Shown: positions 1-9,449 of the stretch, one piece after another
How the letters are laid out: each line of letters starts with the position of its first letter
Numbering within the stretch: the first letter of the stretch is position 1
The notes under the pieces: generated by a model
Databases searched by the model: none
What the model saw: only the letters and a program-made list of their open reading frames with translations
What the model was told of the DNA's origin: nothing
Translations under genes and position numbers: made by a program
Assembly (NCBI GenBank): GCA_022592445.1
Contig: JABYQR010000580.1
Span: 1-18,321 of the forward strand
Direction: 5' to 3'
Length of the DNA: 18,321 bases
From: Cytidiella melzeri
Lineage: Eukaryota > Basidiomycota > Agaricomycetes > Polyporales > Irpicaceae

Positions 1-1118
1 GTGAGTTCGTGAGACCGAAGAACATAACTTTAGGTTCGAAGAGTCCTCGGTTGTAACGAAAGCCGCTTTGTACTCGTCTCCTTCTTTGATGCGGACATTG
101 TGATATCCCCAACGAACATTGAATTTGGTGAAGATCTTTGCACCTTTGAGCTTGTTGATGATGTCGGTGGCAAGCGGTAGAGGGTAGCGGTTCTTCACAG
201 TGATGTCGTTGAGTTTTCGATAGTCCTGAATAAGTCGGAGTTTGTTATCCTTCTTTTTGATGAAGAAGACTGGAGAAGCCATCGGAGACTTAGAAGGCGT
301 GATGTAACCTTTGCTAGGTTCTCCTGAATGAACTTGTCAAGCTCGGCTTGTTCGTTCAGGGGCATAGGATAAACTTTCGATTTGATAGTCTCAGGAGCGT
401 CTGGTTTGAGATCAATCGAATGGTCCCAGGGCTGATGCTGGGGTAGCCGATTAGACTCTTCCTCAGAGAAGACTTTAGCGTGTCTATGGTACTCTGAGGA
501 ACAATGTCTTCGAAGGAGCATGAGCTTTAGCTTTGTTTGCTTCGGCAGCAAGCTTAGTAGAGTAGGTGAAGCCGCCATACACCAGACTTCGTCAGTGGTG
601 TCTTGGATAATACCGGCTTTGACCCACTGCCTACGTTCTTTGCGATTACCGTCAACCTTCTGGAAAGGTTCGCAGGAGATTCTTCCGAGCCGCTCGGAAT
701 TGTCATTTCTCCTTTTTCCCAGTTGACGGTAGGGTTTACGCGCTTGAGCCATGGTAGCCCAAGAATGACGTCTTCTGGACCTAAGTCCGTGACGAGAAAC
801 TCTGCCTTTTCCGTTGATCTCCGACTGTGAGTGTAAGGCGAACGAAGTGCGTTAATCCGCCAGCTTTATTCTTAGTTCCGTCAATGTTATGCAATGAGAT
901 AACCCTTTCGAGCGGGTGCTGAATAATCTTATGCTTCTTGACAAACTGGTGACTGATGAATAAAGCGTAGCTCCTGAATCGATCATTGCAGGAACGCGAA
1001 TGCTTCTATTCAGACCTTTAACTAGTACATGTACACGGAAATGAGATGATAACCGATCTAGCGACATATAGTACATGAGGAGATAGTAGACGACGGGCAT
1101 GGAGTAGACATTGTACAC
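1..1118 (-). pseudogene. pol: Gypsy Pol: aspartic protease and N-terminal reverse transcriptase, frameshifted, partial
   Basis: The protease shows MIDSGATL with the catalytic Asp codon at 978-980; the frame changes a few bases later and continues as ISHQFVKKHKIIQHPLERV. A linker leads into the RT N-terminus, read as FSEEESNRLPQHQPWDHSI and then [19 protein letters not shown] near 350-480, with a one-base loss near 325. RT then continues in another frame ([19 protein letters not shown], then RYPLP). Motif A reads [10 protein letters not shown], with Asn at 118-120 where the family has the catalytic Asp. A further one-base loss near 50 shifts the last part. The YxDD motif lies outside the window. 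RT would copy element RNA to cDNA, but this copy is clearly dead. Confidence 0.88.
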
Positions 1119-1198
1119 GAGGAAGATGAGGCAGAAGACGAGGAGGACGACGAAGGAGCAGGGACAGGGTATCTAGGGGACTCGCAGCTGCGGCTGTG

Positions 1199-2459
1199 TC
1201 ACGAGTCCGCTTCAAAAAACCGCATTGATTTTGGCTGCCATCTCATCCATTTGCTTCTTTTGGATGTCAAGCATGTCCTTGAGTGCCGCAATCTTAGCAT
1301 CCTTGTCATTGGACGCGTCTTGCTTCGCCGGGTAGTAGTCGACGAGGTCGACGAGGTAGCAGCAACTTTTTGTCCCTTAGGGACGCCTTGGAGTCGCTTC
1401 AGGCAAACCGCCCCCAATGACCGGTACCACCACAATGGTTGCAGACCGGGTCGTCTGGGTGCTTTGAATCCCTCTTCTTGTGATTCTCCGAACCACAAAC
1501 CGAGCAGCGCTTGCTCATCTCTTTCTTCCATTTCTGGAAGATCTCCTGCTTTCCTAATCCAGCAAAGAGGGCGTCAAACGAGGCGGAGAAGCGAGAGGCG
1601 TCGATCTCCATAGCGTTGGGATCGCGGAACGCTTGTTGGTGGGACTTGCCGTGTCCGACGAACTGTCCACCATAACCTTGCCTGTGCTATTGCGGAGGTC
1701 GGCAAGCTGGGCATCGACCGCCTTGCACTGATCTTTGAGTGCGTCGTACGTGGCTGCGCGAGTTTGGAAGTACGAGACACGCTGCAAGTACTCGGTGCTC
1801 AAGCTTGACTTGAGGCGATCGAAGAGGTCCTGCTGGCTCCAGCCAGTGCGAGGGGCCCAAGTCTCAAACTCCGAGATATGAGCGGCGAAGGTTTTATTAC
1901 CCTGCTTCATGTTGGCAATCTTTGTCTTTGCCTCCATGACAGCGTCAATGGGTTCGAATTTGGCTTTGAAAGCCTCGATGAAGGTGTCCCAGCTGTTGCC
2001 AAAAGCTGGTTTGCTGTTTGCTAGCTCCTCAATATGAGGGCGAGCCCAGTCGGCGGCGTCGTCTTGCATGAACGACAGAGCACTGGTGATGAGCTTGTGA
2101 GGATCAAAGATCCTCGCGCCATTGTTGTCCACTCGGACCTGGCCTTGCGCGTCCTGTTGGAAAAACGCCTTGCCCTGGTTCTGAGCCCAGACAATGAAAG
2201 CATGCCGGAAAAGTCTTGCTTCCGACGATGTTTTTCCCTTAAAAGAGACGGGCTTCTCGACAATACTCCGTTCTCGGGACGTGTGCGTGGCCGCGGCGAC
2301 GGCTGGTGCCTGAACAGCTGCCAAGGCAGCCACTTGATTGGTGAGGTCAATCATCCTTTGTGACAGGACGCCCAACATATTTAGGACGTCTTGCTGGCTC
2401 AGATTGGCAACTGGGGCAGCTGGAGCAGCAGGGGCAGCGGGCTGTTGATTCTGGTCCAT
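1199..2459 (-). pseudogene. gag: Gag polyprotein of the Gypsy element, frameshifted
   Basis: The start is taken as the ATG at 2459 (MDQNQQPA), the first ATG in this frame; the frame itself is open further upstream. About 300 residues are open down to 1554: a Pro/Ala-rich N-terminus, then a Retrotrans_gag-type capsid region (VSFKGKTSSEARLFRHAF ... WDTFIEAFKAKFEP ... KQGNKTFAAHISEFE). A frame change near 1620 leads into a linker and then two zinc-binding modules. The second is a CCHC knuckle (CNHCGGTGHWG) whose last cysteine is displaced by another one-base loss near 1410. A third frame gives a likely coiled coil (KIAALKDMLDIQKKQMDEMA) before a stop near 1202-1210. Capsid and knuckle define it as Gag, which packages element RNA. 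It is inactive because of at least three frame changes. Confidence 0.85.
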
Positions 2460-2576
2460 GTCTTGTGCTGTGATGAGGCGTAGAAATGTATACAATTATT
2501 TACAAGACGTGGTGAAAACTGTGGACTGTCTAGATCCACTCGAAGTAGCTATCGTTATTGACGACGTTAAGTTGTG

Positions 2577-3254
2577 CTAGACTCTATCGTAGTTTTTACG
2601 AAGCTGTTTGAAAGAAACCTTCCCAATTGCTTTGCAACCCCAGTCTAGGAGCTGCCACTCGCGGTCTGCTGTGATGGGTGCAAGATCGTCGACTCGGTTG
2701 AGGAAACATTGACCTTGTTGACGAGGTGGAGCAGGGCGCAACGGTGGTCGGGGTTGGCACGGTTCAGGAGTTCTTCAAGTTCTGTGAGAGCTTGCAAGCG
2801 AGTGCGGACGGCGGTAAGTTTTGGCTTGAAGATGCCTACGAGATCAACCGGTGACAACTTCTTGAAGTCGATCAACACCGGCTTTGGTGCAGCGGGGGCG
2901 GGAGTTGGTGCAGGGAGCTTTGCTAGTGTTCTGCAAAGGTGAGCTTGTGGGTCTGTTGCTCAGCTAAGGTGCGGTCACGCTCCTCAGCAGCTCGTTCTCC
3001 GTATGCTCGTGCGGAGGCGCGAAGTTGTCGGTTTTCCTCGTAAGAGGGGACGGTGAGGGTGATGCCTTTGACAGGCGGCTTCTTGGACACGTACTTCGCG
3101 ACAGTGACCAGGTCTTGTCAGACCAACGATGAGGTTGACCACTCTTGCGCTTTTCAGCGAGAGCGTCGAGGAAAGATGGTGGAAGAGACCTCTTGAGCTG
3201 AGGCTCAGTGGCAGGGAGGTTCTTAGAAAAACGGGGGCGTGTGTCCTTAGGCAC
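2577..3254 (-). pseudogene. Extra ORF upstream of gag in the Gypsy element (unknown function, frameshifted)
   Basis: Between the LTR and gag lies about 680 bp of coding-like sequence spread over several frames. In order it shows a basic proline-rich start (KDTRPRFSKN), a charged, probably helical part (EENRQLRASARAYGERAAEE), a proline/alanine linker, a leucine-rich part (VDLVGIFKPKLTAVRTRLQA), and a tail ending LRKNYDRV then stop at 2577-2579. At least two frame changes and one stop separate these parts. I do not recognise a domain. No ATG is seen at the 5' end, so the start is arbitrary (the frame is open from further right). Position and composition suggest an accessory or Gag-like protein encoded ahead of gag. 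It could also be an old captured sequence. Confidence 0.5.
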
Positions 3255-3387
3255 TAGACAACGCGCAGGGGGTAGAAACGGACGACGTAAGTGTAGCTCA
3301 ACGGTATGAGAAGACCGGAGACGTACTCGTCAAACAGGAATAAACTTTTTAAAACGGTGGGAATGGGGACCCAGGGTTTTCACAACG

Positions 3388-3397
3388 ATCTCGACCT
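3388..3397 (-). promoter_or_regulatory. Self-complementary primer-binding site (Tf1-like)
   Basis: Two bases inside the LTR, the minus strand reads AGGTCGAGAT. This is an exact ten-base reverse complement of the inferred 5' end of the element's own transcript (ATCTCGACCT, starting at 3612). In Tf1/sushi-type retrotransposons the first ~11 nt of the mRNA fold back onto the primer site and prime reverse transcription after cleavage, in place of a host tRNA. No TGG-type match to a tRNA 3' end is evident at this spot. The complementarity is seen in the sequence; the mechanism is inferred from the known family behaviour. Confidence 0.6.
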
Positions 3398-3399
3398 AA

Positions 3400-4157
3400 T
3401 GTCACGGAGACGGAGCTCAACGTAACAACTAGGGACACGGAGTGGAAGACGACGACGAGGTGGTGGCAGGCGTATAGCACAATGCTCTCACCAGCTATAA
3501 ACCTTATACAGATATCTAGCCCAGTAAAGACCAAGTTAGTATTGTGACTACCAGCTATGTAGTACAAGAGTGGGTTGCTTACCTAGCCCAGTAAAGACCA
3601 AGAGGTCGAGATGGGGGGCTAGGAGCGTACATGTAGCAGTATATATAGACTTCAGGGACCTGCGCACAGACCATGTTGAGGGCAGGCTTTGCAAGAAGCC
3701 GTGTGAACGAAGAACAAAAGAACTACCTAAAGGAGAACAATAGCTATTGTCTAGACCTTGCCAAAAACTCTACCCGTGAGAGAATCTATCTAAAAGGAGA
3801 CCAACTATTGTATTCCATTCCCACACCTGTGAGAACATCCTTCCATAAAGAGAACAATAAGGAAAGAACAATAAGGAGCCCATGTGGACGGTATCTATGA
3901 CATCAAACCCTAGCTATGGGCTGAGCCATGTGCTTGTAGCCATGTGGTCTTACTTAAGCTAAGTCACATGCCAGTGTGACGTAGTAGCAAGTAATGTGAC
4001 CGTGTGGAGCGTCTAAGCCACGTGATACGGGCGCTTAATAGACGTGAAAAGGGAGTTTATGCAGGGAGAGTTGCAACTGAGCTGCAGCCCGGAGTTTTAC
4101 AGATAAAAACAAGAGGTAAATTGCGAAAATTAAGGGCTAGTCAGGCCATCCATGACA
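3400..4157 (-). repeat. 5' LTR of the Gypsy element (LTR family A, copy 1)
   Basis: A 758-bp segment that recurs in the same orientation at about 13459-14217. On the minus strand it begins TGTCATGG and ends CCGTGACA, giving a 5-bp terminal inverted repeat typical of LTRs. It carries a TATA box and a likely transcript start, so U3 is about 4157-3613 and R/U5 about 3612-3400. Within it, a 20-bp direct repeat lies at 3516-3535 and 3583-3602, part of a diverged ~67-bp tandem duplication. A 14-bp perfect palindrome lies at 3737-3750 among several GAACAATA motifs. Its outer end interrupts an open exon of the Ulp1 gene. The internal edge at 3400 is placed by the TGACA end plus the adjacent primer site. 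Confidence 0.85.
3612..3647 (-). promoter_or_regulatory. LTR TATA box and inferred transcript start
   Basis: A TATATATA box lies at 3640-3647 on the minus strand. About 35 nt downstream, at 3612, starts the sequence ATCTCGACCT, which is complementary to the primer site just inside the LTR. TATA-to-start spacing near 30-35 nt is normal for RNA polymerase II. LTR copy 2 keeps both parts: TATAAAAA on its minus strand and the same ten-base start sequence at 13668-13677. The start position itself is inferred from the self-priming geometry, not from transcript data. Confidence 0.6.
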
Positions 4158-5498
4158 GATATGAAAACCTGCAAACTGGAGCAATGTCCATTTCCTAAAT
4201 CTAGACGGTTGGTTTGGTACTTCCTTCTCTGTCTCCGAGCCTGGCCGCTCATCATTCCTGGTATCATTTTCCATTGCAGGTTGCAACAACTAGAGCAGTA
4301 GGTGAGTACGCAACTTCAAAGAGATATCTGCATCAACTTACCTGTCTGCGGAGATCTATGTGGTCATTGACAATGTCAAGATACTCGTCAAGTCGCAACC
4401 GGTCGCGAGTCTCAGGAGTCCATAGCGAATTGCCAAAAAGGGCATGGTTTATTGCGTTGATAATGATGATGCCGCACGATACGCTGTTGTTCTTTGGCTG
4501 CGTCGCTATTGGTATGTTGTTACCTAGCTTGTACGAGGTGAGCCCGTGCATTATTAGCCATTTCTGAATTGCTTCGATACGTCTTTTTGGAGGAGGGTCG
4601 CCAAACGAATCCCCGTAGCTGACTTTTCTTGTGTTCTTTGCAACGCAGAACAGACTCCAATGATTACCATTCACGTGTACAGGCAAGTAAATCATGCCAA
4701 CGTCTCCATGGTAGAGTCGAGTACCAAGATGTCTCAGCTCAGTGCACCGTTGAGCGTTGGCGTATTTGTCCAGATCCTGAAGATCATTGTAGCCCAGCTG
4801 ATCAGAGGTATCGATCACTCGGACTTCGGTACAACAATGATGGGATAATTGTGGACTTGGAAGGTGCGTAGATAGCTGCTGCCGGTAGCGAATTCTCCTA
4901 ATCATACCATCCATGATGATTCCGCCTAGCATGCCTGGAAGAAGGAGAGATTGGACATCTCTCGATGTGACAATTGGATCGACATTTACCCCTCGCACGG
5001 ACACGTCCCATCCTAGATGTTCAAGAGTGAGTAGCGCACTTGTTGCTACTTGAGCTGTCTGTATATCAGCTGCATGGTGGGCCAAGCTTGTTACATGCTC
5101 CCTTGCTAACATCCACAGTGCACCTTCCTCTACGGCACCAGCCTGCTGAATCCAGTACACAATAACAAAGAATGGTGTCGGGATGTTATTGTATTGCCAG
5201 TCAAGGAAGCTTTTGTGCCCGCTGTTGACAGCGCCAGAAAGTAAGTCACGTAAGTGGCTCAAGTATGGGAGCGCAGGTACTGATCGCCTGAGAATGTCTC
5301 CTTCGTTGTATGCAGGTATCTTGCGGGAGAAGCTAGGATTGAATTCTGCTGGGACAGAACACAGCTAGGGTTGACTGTTGGAAGCCTGGTCATGCAGCTG
5401 AGAAGCTCGGATACTGAGCAACCGGCTGGTAGCATATGAGCTTTGAGCCATGCTGGAATGGTGAGGGCGGCGTCCACAGCTGAATTGTCTATATCCAT
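4137..5498 (-). pseudogene. Ulp1-like (C48) SUMO/NEDD8-type cysteine protease gene, 3' end cut by an LTR
   Basis: Proposed exons on the minus strand are 5498-5415, 5364-4342 and 4289 onward. The introns at 5414-5365 (50 bp) and 4341-4290 (52 bp, CAG/GTAAGT donor, CTCTAG acceptor) both fit short fungal introns and keep the frame. The product is 28 + 341 + 44 residues before the LTR; the LTR then adds six codons and a TAG at 4137-4139, about 419 in all. Catalytic residues are all present: His263-Trp264 in NGNHWSLF, Asp280 in SYGDSFGD, Gln317 and Cys325 in NNSVSCGII. Ulp1 enzymes cleave SUMO-type modifiers from targets. Large families with this domain occur in mushrooms and in some DNA transposons. 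Whether the native protein had a longer C-terminus cannot be seen. Start ATG at 5498 is the first suitable one, moderately sure. Confidence 0.75.
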
Positions 5499-5773
5499 GT
5501 CGTAGGATGCAGACGAGAGCTCTATGTGGTGGAACTAGCAGCTGCAATTTTTTGCATTCTTTAGGTTCAAATTATATTACATGCAGATTTTATAACATTC
5601 TGTTGTGATGCAACGACGCTAGCAGTGACTGACGCAGGCGCGCCTTGGTCAAGTGGCCTCAGGCGCTTGTTGATATTTTCAGACCGTTGAACATCGGTCA
5701 CAGGTCACAGCATATCCCGAACTTCCAAATCTTCGAACATCTGAGAGTCACGGTCACAAGCCGTAAACCTTAG
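5499..5773. other. Upstream region of the Ulp1 gene, no gene seen
   Basis: About 275 bp between the Ulp1 start codon and the left inverted-repeat arm. Some promoter sequence for the Ulp1 gene may lie here, but no convincing TATA box or other element stands out. A pol III A-box-like string occurs at 5646-5656 without a convincing B box (see rejected items). Confidence 0.5.
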
Positions 5774-6666
5774 GTTGTGCCAGTACAGTACTTTACTGCA
5801 CAATCTTGCAATAATACTGTATTCTGACCTTACAATACTGTGTGAAGTAGTATAGAAAGAGCTTTCAGAAGGTATGACAATGTTATCAGATTAGTATTGC
5901 AATATAGTGGCAAAACTACAACAAGCATGACTCAAAACTATTGCTGTACTAGTGTGATGATATATGAATACTGTCTCAACATTTATCAAAATAGTATTGC
6001 ACCCTAGAATCTGCATAATATCTTGGATAGTACTGCACACAATAAAGGGTGTGACAGGTATGTCACAACCATAATTGAATACTATCTCAGTTGGTATGGA
6101 ACACTTGGTACCCAAAATACCAACTGGATGCTTTTGACATATAACCTTGCATTAGTAACAAAATATACTTGAATGTAGTGTCTATGAAATAACAATGGTA
6201 AACTATTCAAATACTAGACCAGCTATTATGACAGTAGTTGCAGTACTTCTTCAAATAATACAGGAAGAATAAGAGAATAATGTCCCTTCACACCCGTGAC
6301 AATCTAGAAGTAACCTATGATTGTTCAGATGTATTTGTGTTTGTGGTTATTTGAACTTGTTGATCTTTGCTTAGATGGCTGAAAATATGACAGAAGTTCC
6401 ACGCATGGCAGATGTTTACATTGCAAGTGCAATGTGACTAAGTATCAAGTTTGAATATCTATCGAATATCTATCAACCAATGTCTTGATTGTTCTCAGCA
6501 CCTTTTCTATACATCAAGATTATTTCTGGTCTGATATATGGGGAAAGTATCATCAATGAAGCATTTGTTATCAGTGCTTTCTGTGTTGGCAAACAATTAT
6601 GCCAGGTTTATTTGCATGTTGTGCTGAGCTATGTTGCGTAAAGTTATGGTAAGTCAAATCAAGCTG
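5774..6666 (+). repeat. Left arm of the long inverted repeat
   Basis: Reverse complement of 12541-13452. The inner half (about 6242-6666) is nearly identical to its partner, with only scattered differences (for example ctatacatcaag against ccatacatcaag). The outer half has many substitutions and several indels, including a ~22-bp segment present only in the right arm. The inner edge is sharp: similarity ends after caagctg at 6666. The outer edge fades near 5774. Short GTATTGCAATA/CAATACT motifs sit in the outer third. No ORF of note lies within it. Confidence 0.85.
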
Positions 6667-6797
6667 ATTGTGGGTATAACACATCAAACGTGTCTAAAGT
6701 CGAAGAGACAATTTTGCCTGGAGGTGGTGAATCTGTGGGATGTGTGTTAACGAGTGTATGGAGGTGAGAGGCAGGAGGAAAACAGAGGGAGCACTGT

Positions 6798-6946
6798 CCT
6801 CATGCGCCACAAAGCGTAACTCGGTGCTGACAGGCAAAAACTCACGTCCTCTTTTGAACAAGACATGCGTTTTTGCGCGTCATTATCAAAAGAGGACGTA
6901 AGCTCTGGCCTGTCAGCACCGAGTTACGCTTTGTGGCGCAGGAGGA
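6798..6946. repeat. Long near-perfect hairpin
   Basis: Arms 6798-6857 and 6886-6946 are inverted copies around a 28-base loop (6858-6885). The outer stem of 33 bp (6803-6835 with 6908-6940) and the inner stem of 14 bp (6844-6857 with 6886-6899) are perfect. They are separated by a small mismatched bulge. It stands about 130 bp inside the left inverted-repeat arm. It could be a miniature inverted-repeat element, a recombination or replication fold-back, or a source of hairpin RNA. No target duplication is evident at its edges. Confidence 0.85.
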
Positions 6947-7291
6947 TATACCTGACTTACCGCGCTTAGCTGCTCTTTGCAGCACCACCCATCTACCCAG
7001 TTCTCTTTGGTTCTGTCTCGTTCTGTATTCTCCCTTGGAAGCACGCCCACATTGCGTTCCTCATGCCGGCACAGAAGGCATACATTGAGGTTTGAACATG
7101 TCCTACGCAAAGGTGACCTCCACCTGTCTTTTGCTAACTCAAGCAAGGCAACGCAGAAGGAGCGGGTTACGCGAGACAAAATTTGGAAGGCAATGCGGAT
7201 GGTGCATGTACGGTTGTGCCTTGTCGCGGGTTTTTTCAACGGGGTGAGGTTGAGTGGTTTGGCTTAGTACGTCTCCATTTCTATCATGTAG
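6947..7291. other. Stretch between hairpin and oxidase fragment, no gene recognised
   Basis: About 345 bp with overlapping short ORFs, none recognisable. The last ~48 bp (from a GTGAGG near 7244 to TAG at 7291) could be an intron ahead of the oxidase exon, so part of the upstream sequence may be decayed exon. I could not match it to the oxidase family. Confidence 0.4.
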
Positions 7292-7783
7292 TGGGGCAGC
7301 TCAATCTTCAAAGGTTCTGCTTCTCAATCATTGCGTCACTCAGATATACGTCCAAGCAAACTCGCAACTGTAGTCATCATCCGCATGGGGTACTCTACGC
7401 ATACGCTCAACATGGGTCAACGGATGCTTGTGCTCAAATCGACGTACACCGACCTCTCTGACTCGGACCATTCTGGAGTTTTGCACGTCAGCCAGGTACC
7501 GCCAAACCCTGCGATCTTGGCTCCAGGCCCAGCGTTGTGTTTCGTTGTTATAGACGGCGTCCCGTCTGTCGCTGTCAAGGTGATGGTTGGCTCTGGACAA
7601 ATCGAGAGTCAGACTGTGGAACAGGTGGATCCGCTCCCAGAGTCCAAGATCTTGTTGAATCCCGATGTCAACAAAGCTGATTCGACTTCTGGCAGTGGTG
7701 GACGCGGTGGTGGGTATCCGCCGAAGGGGTCTTCGTCTTCGTCGGAGAACTCTGCGGTGTCGAGGATGAGCTCTCGCCAGTGA
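7292..7783 (+). pseudogene. Copper radical oxidase (glyoxal/galactose oxidase family) C-terminal fragment
   Basis: One open exon gives a protein that reads like the C-terminal DUF1929 domain of fungal glyoxal oxidases: VVIIRMGYSTHTLNMGQR, LHVSQVPPNPAILAPGPA, VVIDGVPSVAVKVMVGSGQI. It ends in a Gly/Ser-rich tail and a stop. In this family the His of the STHxxNMGQR motif is a copper ligand and is kept. The propeller domain with the Cys-Tyr cofactor and the other copper ligands is missing upstream. The full enzyme is a secreted oxidase that makes hydrogen peroxide from aldehydes or alcohols. The exon opens right after an AG (7290-7291), so the fragment may begin at a splice acceptor. Lone position inside the inverted-repeat unit suggests a captured or stranded exon. 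Confidence 0.8.
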
Positions 7784-7911
7784 ATGCATTCGCTGCGTTG
7801 AGTGATATTTACGGTGAGTGATATTCATGTGCAGAGAACTTTTGGTGAGTTTTGGTTGGCTTAGAGAAGTGGGTATTGACATGCGGTTTTGGGCAAAGGG
7901 TCTCACCGCCG

Positions 7912-8917
7912 TCTGCCATGCAGCAGCAGACCCTTGTCAACGTCCACGTCAGCTCAACCCGCGACGCCCTACAAATATTCTACGCCGTTGCCCGCAGAGT
8001 CCTCCCCATGATCACCCGTTGTCTCGATGCAGAGGAGCGCAGGGCAATTGGCCCTGGAAATGTCTACATCTGGGAAGAGCGTTGTGCAAACGCAGAGGTC
8101 ACAGGATTGGGCATGGAGTGATGGTCAGTCTTTTTGCTTTTTTTTGTTTGTTTCTGCCGCATATAGGCACTCATCCCGACGCTCTATATGCGCAGGACGG
8201 ACGGCATATCCTGGTCCACTTCCAGAATTGCCCAAGAGTTCCTCTTCTATCGTCAACAAGATACAGACCCAGAATCGAGCCAGTCCTCGGCCCATTGAGC
8301 AAACATCATGAAGTGAGCACCCCACACAATTTACCTGCTCACTGCACCTCACCCTTCCCTCCAGCAGACGTGACCCTCGCACAGGAGGCAACACCAGCCC
8401 CAGATCAGAAGTGGATCGCCTCATCAAGCAAACCTTCAGCGTCTCGTCCTTGTGGTGTGACCAGAAAATGCCATCTCAGTCAGTGGACTTTTGAGACATG
8501 TACAAAAAAATGATGTCACACTGACCCTGAAAACAGCTGCGTACTTTAGTCAAGCCACCCTTGATTCCCTCAACACAATTGACATGATACCTGGTGTAGG
8601 CGACGTGTCTGTTCCGCCAGGTTGGTTAAAAAATGCCCGTGCGAGCAAAGGCCGTGCAGGCAAACGTCCCCGCAAAGAAAGCCCTCCCAGCTGGCCTGAA
8701 TCCTGGACCGGTGTCGAAGTCCCCACAGACCCTTTTAGACCACAGTATTCTCTCGACGGACCGGTTCTGGGCATGCATGAGGAAAAACATCCTTGGGTAG
8801 CACCGCATGCGAGAATCTCCCCAAACTGTCCAACGAACATCTCAAGCTACGTATGAGGCTCCTTCCACTCCTGCAGGTCGAGGAGGTCCTCATCCGCAAG
8901 CTCATACTACGTACTAG
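7912..8917 (+). pseudogene. Gti1/Pac2 (WOPR) family transcription factor, disabled
   Basis: The WOPR domain is recognisable in pieces. First part: STRDALQIFYAVARRVLPMI, then DAEERRAIGPGNVYIWEER and TGLGME. An intron at 8124-8195 follows (GTCAGT..GCGCAG), and the next exon gives TDGISWSTSRIAQEFLFYRQ. A second likely intron lies at 8313-8364. The second half follows: VDRLIKQTFSV, a scrambled KWHLT region near 8500-8525, then AYFSQATLDSLNTIDMIPG and a basic tail (KNARASKGRAGKRPRKES). Lesions are a TGA at 8119-8121 where the family has Arg (ER-W/F-T-D/E-G), a TGA at 8296-8298, and frameshifts near 8435-8525 and 8840. WOPR factors bind DNA and control morphology and development in fungi. This copy cannot encode one. 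Confidence 0.85.
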
Positions 8918-9041
8918 GTATATATACTTGGGCTTTGCGCAATTGCATTAGTATTACAGGTCATCAACTCGAAGTAATATATGTATACTGTACCATGGTC
9001 AGCTCGCGCGTGGTGTGCAATGGCATAGTGGCCAAAAATCA

Positions 9042-9449
9042 ATTAAATTCTGAATATACTGCCCGATGATAATTATCGCTGATCAGGCATCTACGTGAAT
9101 ATTGAATGGATACAGCATGGAAAATCCAACTATTCTGGGCTCTATCCATGTCATATCCATTCTGAGAAGTGCATGGATATTCACGTCTAACGTGCAGTGC
9201 AACTTTATGACTGTCCCACCATTCACCGTTTTCTTGTCCGTACGTACCATTGCTTTTCCCTTGAGTTGCTCTAACAAGTACCGTAAACGTGTTCTCACCA
9301 TTCTCCTCTTCGTCCTCGTCAGTACCGCCGGCTTGGTTGTCTTCTTTGCCTCAGCCCCACACCCGATACTCCTCGCTCTCATCAAGCACTTCGTAGGCAC
9401 ACACTTGTTCAGCAGTCCATGTCGTTGCCTTACCGAGCCTCCCAGTGCT
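9042..9449 (-). other. Unassigned open frame with acidic segment, one internal TGA
   Basis: On the minus strand the frame is open for about 136 codons from after a TAA (9450-9452) to a TGA at 9039-9041, with one TGA at 9351-9353. The reading includes WTAEQVCAYEVLDESEEY, an acidic run (TDEDEEENGEN) and TFTVLVRATQGKS. The last piece resembles the RATDGK stretch of SRP14, but no other SRP14 hallmark is found. The plus strand of the same bases is also open (9102-9497, with a hydrophobic stretch), so coding is unproven on either strand. It may be another decayed exon. Confidence 0.25.

Larger units (their letters stand above)
1..4157 (-). mobile_element. Ty3/Gypsy LTR retrotransposon, 5' two thirds, decayed
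   Basis: Read on the minus strand the order is 5' LTR (4157-3400), primer site, an extra ORF, gag with zinc knuckle, aspartic protease (DSGATL motif), and the start of reverse transcriptase. The element leaves the window at position 1 before the YxDD motif, RNase H and integrase. Every coding part carries one or more single-base frameshifts, so the copy cannot make its own proteins. The LTR has TGTCA..TGACA ends. The insertion sits inside exon 3 of the Ulp1 gene to its right. The base pairs next to the LTR (4158-4162, gatat) should recur beyond the unseen 3' LTR if the insertion is simple. Assignment to Gypsy rests on the protease-then-RT order and the RT signature; the exact clade is not determined. 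Confidence 0.9.

Noticed and set aside
1199..1215. T-run before TGA at the end of gag as a programmed frameshift site
   Set aside because: Both frames stop within a few codons, and gag already carries several random frameshifts, so a slip site cannot be argued from this copy.
4333..5262. Ulp1 read as an intronless 309-codon gene starting at a TTG
   Set aside because: The frame stays open upstream to a splice acceptor, and its 3' end lies in a perfect GTAAGT donor, so the spliced model fits better.
5646..5656. A-box-like TGGTCAAGTGG, possible tRNA or tRNA-derived SINE
   Set aside because: No proper B box (GGTTCGANTCC) or tRNA fold follows; only a weak cttcgaacat string lies ~80 bp downstream.
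7340..7906. 188-codon minus-strand ORF
   Set aside because: It is the antisense of the copper radical oxidase exon; its composition is unlike a real protein, and the plus strand matches a known family.
8550..8840. 96-codon minus-strand ORF
   Set aside because: Antisense of the WOPR C-terminal region, which is clearly recognisable on the plus strand.
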